Assembly: GCA_934230965.1 (NCBI GenBank)
Contig: CAKQFW010000106.1
Coordinates: forward strand, 1-7,111
DNA: 7,111 nt
Reading direction: 5' to 3'
Source: an uncultured Prevotella sp.
Lineage (GTDB): Bacteria; Bacteroidota; Bacteroidia; Bacteroidales; Bacteroidaceae
The number at the start of each line of letters is the position of its first letter. Positions within the stretch are counted from its first letter, which is position 1. Below are positions 6,401 through 7,111 of the stretch, piece by piece. The translations under genes were made by a program, and so were the position numbers. The notes under the pieces are model-generated. The model was not told the origin of the DNA and ran no database searches. It saw only the letters and a program-made list of their open reading frames with translations.

Positions 6401-7111
6401 AGACATCGGCCAACGGATGGTGCGACCGCTTTGTGGCCAACGGCTCCGACATCAACGATAACGACTCTATCGGCCCATCCATCTACTGCTATCTCAACTC
6501 GCCCTCGTTCTCAAACGGCGACCGCGTAAACCCCACACCCTATTTCGTGGCACGCATCACCGACCAGAACGGCATCAACGCGGCGGGGTCGGGCATCGGA
6601 CACGACTTACAGCTCATCATCGATGGCGATATGCAGCACACCTATAATCTGAACGAAAACTTCAGTTACGACTTCGGCTCATACACCTCGGGCTCTACCT
6701 TCTATGCGTTGCCCGAACTGGAGCCAGGACAGCACCGCTTGCTGTTCCGCGCATGGGACGTGTATAACAACCCATCGACCACCGAACTGACATTTACAGT
6801 GGTGAAGGGGCTGAAGCCTAACCTGTTCAGCATCAGTTGCACAAACAATCCCGCGCACACCTCTACCACCTTTATCGTGAACCACGACCGCATGGGCAGC
6901 AACGTAAACGTGGCCATCGACGTGTTTGACATGAGCGGACGACACCTGTGGACACACAGCGAGAACGGTGTGAGCGAAGGCAGCGCCTACACCGTAAACT
7001 GGAACCTGACGCTGGACAATGGTGCAGCACTGCAAACAGGCGTGTACCTCTACCGCGTGCGCATAGGCTCTGACGGCAGCAGCATGACATCGAAAGCAAA
7101 GAAGTTGGTAG
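3475..7111 (+). CDS. porU: Type IX secretion system sortase PorU (C25 family), 3' end cut by the window
   Basis: PorU is the cell-surface sortase of the type IX system. It cleaves the C-terminal signal from cargo after outer-membrane passage and links cargo to anionic lipopolysaccharide, acting with PorV, PorQ and PorZ. The frame is open for 1212 codons to the window end. GTG 3475 is chosen because an in-frame TAA lies at 3460-3462 and this start gives a full signal peptide: basic start, hydrophobic LLAGLVAIIVMIMMG, probable cleavage near AQA-Q about residue 32. The next ATG, 3547, would cut into it. After N-terminal beta domains the C25 domain spans about 473-855, with LLLFGDCVWD (546-555), AVGRFPV, catalytic His722 in DYAGHG and Cys755 in TASCD. 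Their 33-residue spacing agrees with my memory of P. gingivalis PorU. A C-terminal domain (about 1120 on) ends GVYLYRVRIG, then SKAKKLV. Only a few residues seem missing. C25 gingipains are the alternative, but length and context favour PorU. Confidence 0.93.
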   Translation, partial: MNKANQTHTVPARTLLAGLVAIIVMIMMGIDAQAQTRTQTQTQMQRFYNLSAADVAIGDHLPQFAISVPLPEHYADSVYTATLLYPEFIDMSATDIQAYHQLVPSSSLPAMPTLNTHMVFDRKRAQLETSFCPLVYRDGKYRILVSFMLKVESKARHAQSAKHTQSAKSLKATLTPAERYASHSVLAEGRWAKIRVSETGVYQISDALIRQAGFTDLSKVKLYGYGGNLINEQLVGSELIAQDDLKEVPTCNIAGRRLFFAKGPVSWDSKDSKRRTRNPYSDYGYYFLTQDNASEPATVDSTTFVNSFYPTDTWFSHSLHEVDAYAWYEGGRNLFDSRAISTGNPYTVTLATNANATQAQVTVNVSAGTHAEVQLSFNGEDKGTITVNIGNEGGGSTYNKGGEASKTFTVNNLSTEKNQLTITTTTGGPVRLDYIDIQWDKPLPLPSLTTNVPTPQYVYNITNQDHHADPQADMVIIIPTSQKLRAQAERLKALREESDGLRVNLVPADELYNEFSSGTPDASAYRRYLKMLYDRAQTDADLPRYLLLFGDCVWDNRLLTSACKSLNADDLLLCHESENSFSQTICYVDDGFFALLDDGEGLNPDTHDKLDMAVGRFPVYSETDAKAMVDKTIAYSTNTQGGAWQNTLVFMGDDGNNNLHMRDENETAEMINTLHPGFIIKKVMWDAYKRETSATGNAYPDVTRTLKQLQQQGALIMDYAGHGKATQISHENALRLNDFNNFTNTNLPLWITASCDIMAFDGTEENIGEQAVRNAKGGAVAFFGTTRTVFTNYNKVINQAYLKHVLSTENGQPISIGEAQRRAKNQMIEDGADRTVNKLQYSLLGDPALKLALPSHTMVIDEINGVAPSADEPVVLKAGSIATIKGHIEGDDSFTGIANITVRDARELVTCRMNDANEPEGAKSAFTFYDRSKTIYTGNDSIRAGQFAFTFAVPKDISYSDDTGLINLHAISTDRKTSANGWCDRFVANGSDINDNDSIGPSIYCYLNSPSFSNGDRVNPTPYFVARITDQNGINAAGSGIGHDLQLIIDGDMQHTYNLNENFSYDFGSYTSGSTFYALPELEPGQHRLLFRAWDVYNNPSTTELTFTVVKGLKPNLFSISCTNNPAHTSTTFIVNHDRMGSNVNVAIDVFDMSGRHLWTHSENGVSEGSAYTVNWNLTLDNGAALQTGVYLYRVRIGSDGSSMTSKAKKLV
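3943..3978 (+). repeat. Tandem 18-base duplication inside porU
   Basis: Bases 3943-3960 and 3961-3978 are identical at 17 of 18 positions and keep frame. They encode HAQSAK then HTQSAK at residues 157-168, in a charged stretch between predicted N-terminal beta domains. This looks like a recent in-frame duplication in a surface loop or linker, probably neutral. Confidence 0.85.

Overview
The window reads as chromosomal DNA of a member of the Bacteroidales, most likely a Prevotella-type organism. The protein sequences have a Prevotellaceae character. No clear Shine-Dalgarno sequence precedes the starts, and rpsB and tsf have A-rich upstream tracts instead. A type IX secretion gene (porU) is present, a system confined to the Bacteroidota. 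Everything recognisable is on the + strand, and this assignment was made by reading, not by a database search.

Region 1 (1-2499) is a translation operon: the 3' part of rpsI (ribosomal protein S9), a 172-base leader-like gap, rpsB (ribosomal protein S2), a 105-base gap holding a long perfect hairpin, tsf (elongation factor Ts), and a strong intrinsic terminator. The rpsI reading frame is broken by an apparent one-base deletion near 220. The conserved C-terminal tail continues in the -1 frame, so this is either a sequence error or a real frameshift in a gene that should be essential.

Region 2 (2500-2797) is AT-rich and non-coding. It is highly structured: three short GC-rich hairpins, two of them with the identical 13-base sequence, and a 108-base mirrored array of eight 10-11 base units sharing the core CATTAAT (or its complement) around one of those hairpins. 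No catalogued feature is known to me that explains it.

Region 3 (2798-7111) holds a small fumarylacetoacetate-hydrolase-family enzyme gene, a 59-base gap with three 11-base tandem repeats, and a nearly complete porU starting at GTG. PorU is the C25-family sortase that removes C-terminal signals from type IX secretion cargo at the cell surface. Its catalytic His and Cys are both visible, and the window ends within the last residues of its own C-terminal domain.

No tRNA, rRNA, CRISPR array, transposase or phage gene was seen. The genes are housekeeping and secretion genes. The unusual material is in the intergenic regions and in the broken rpsI frame.
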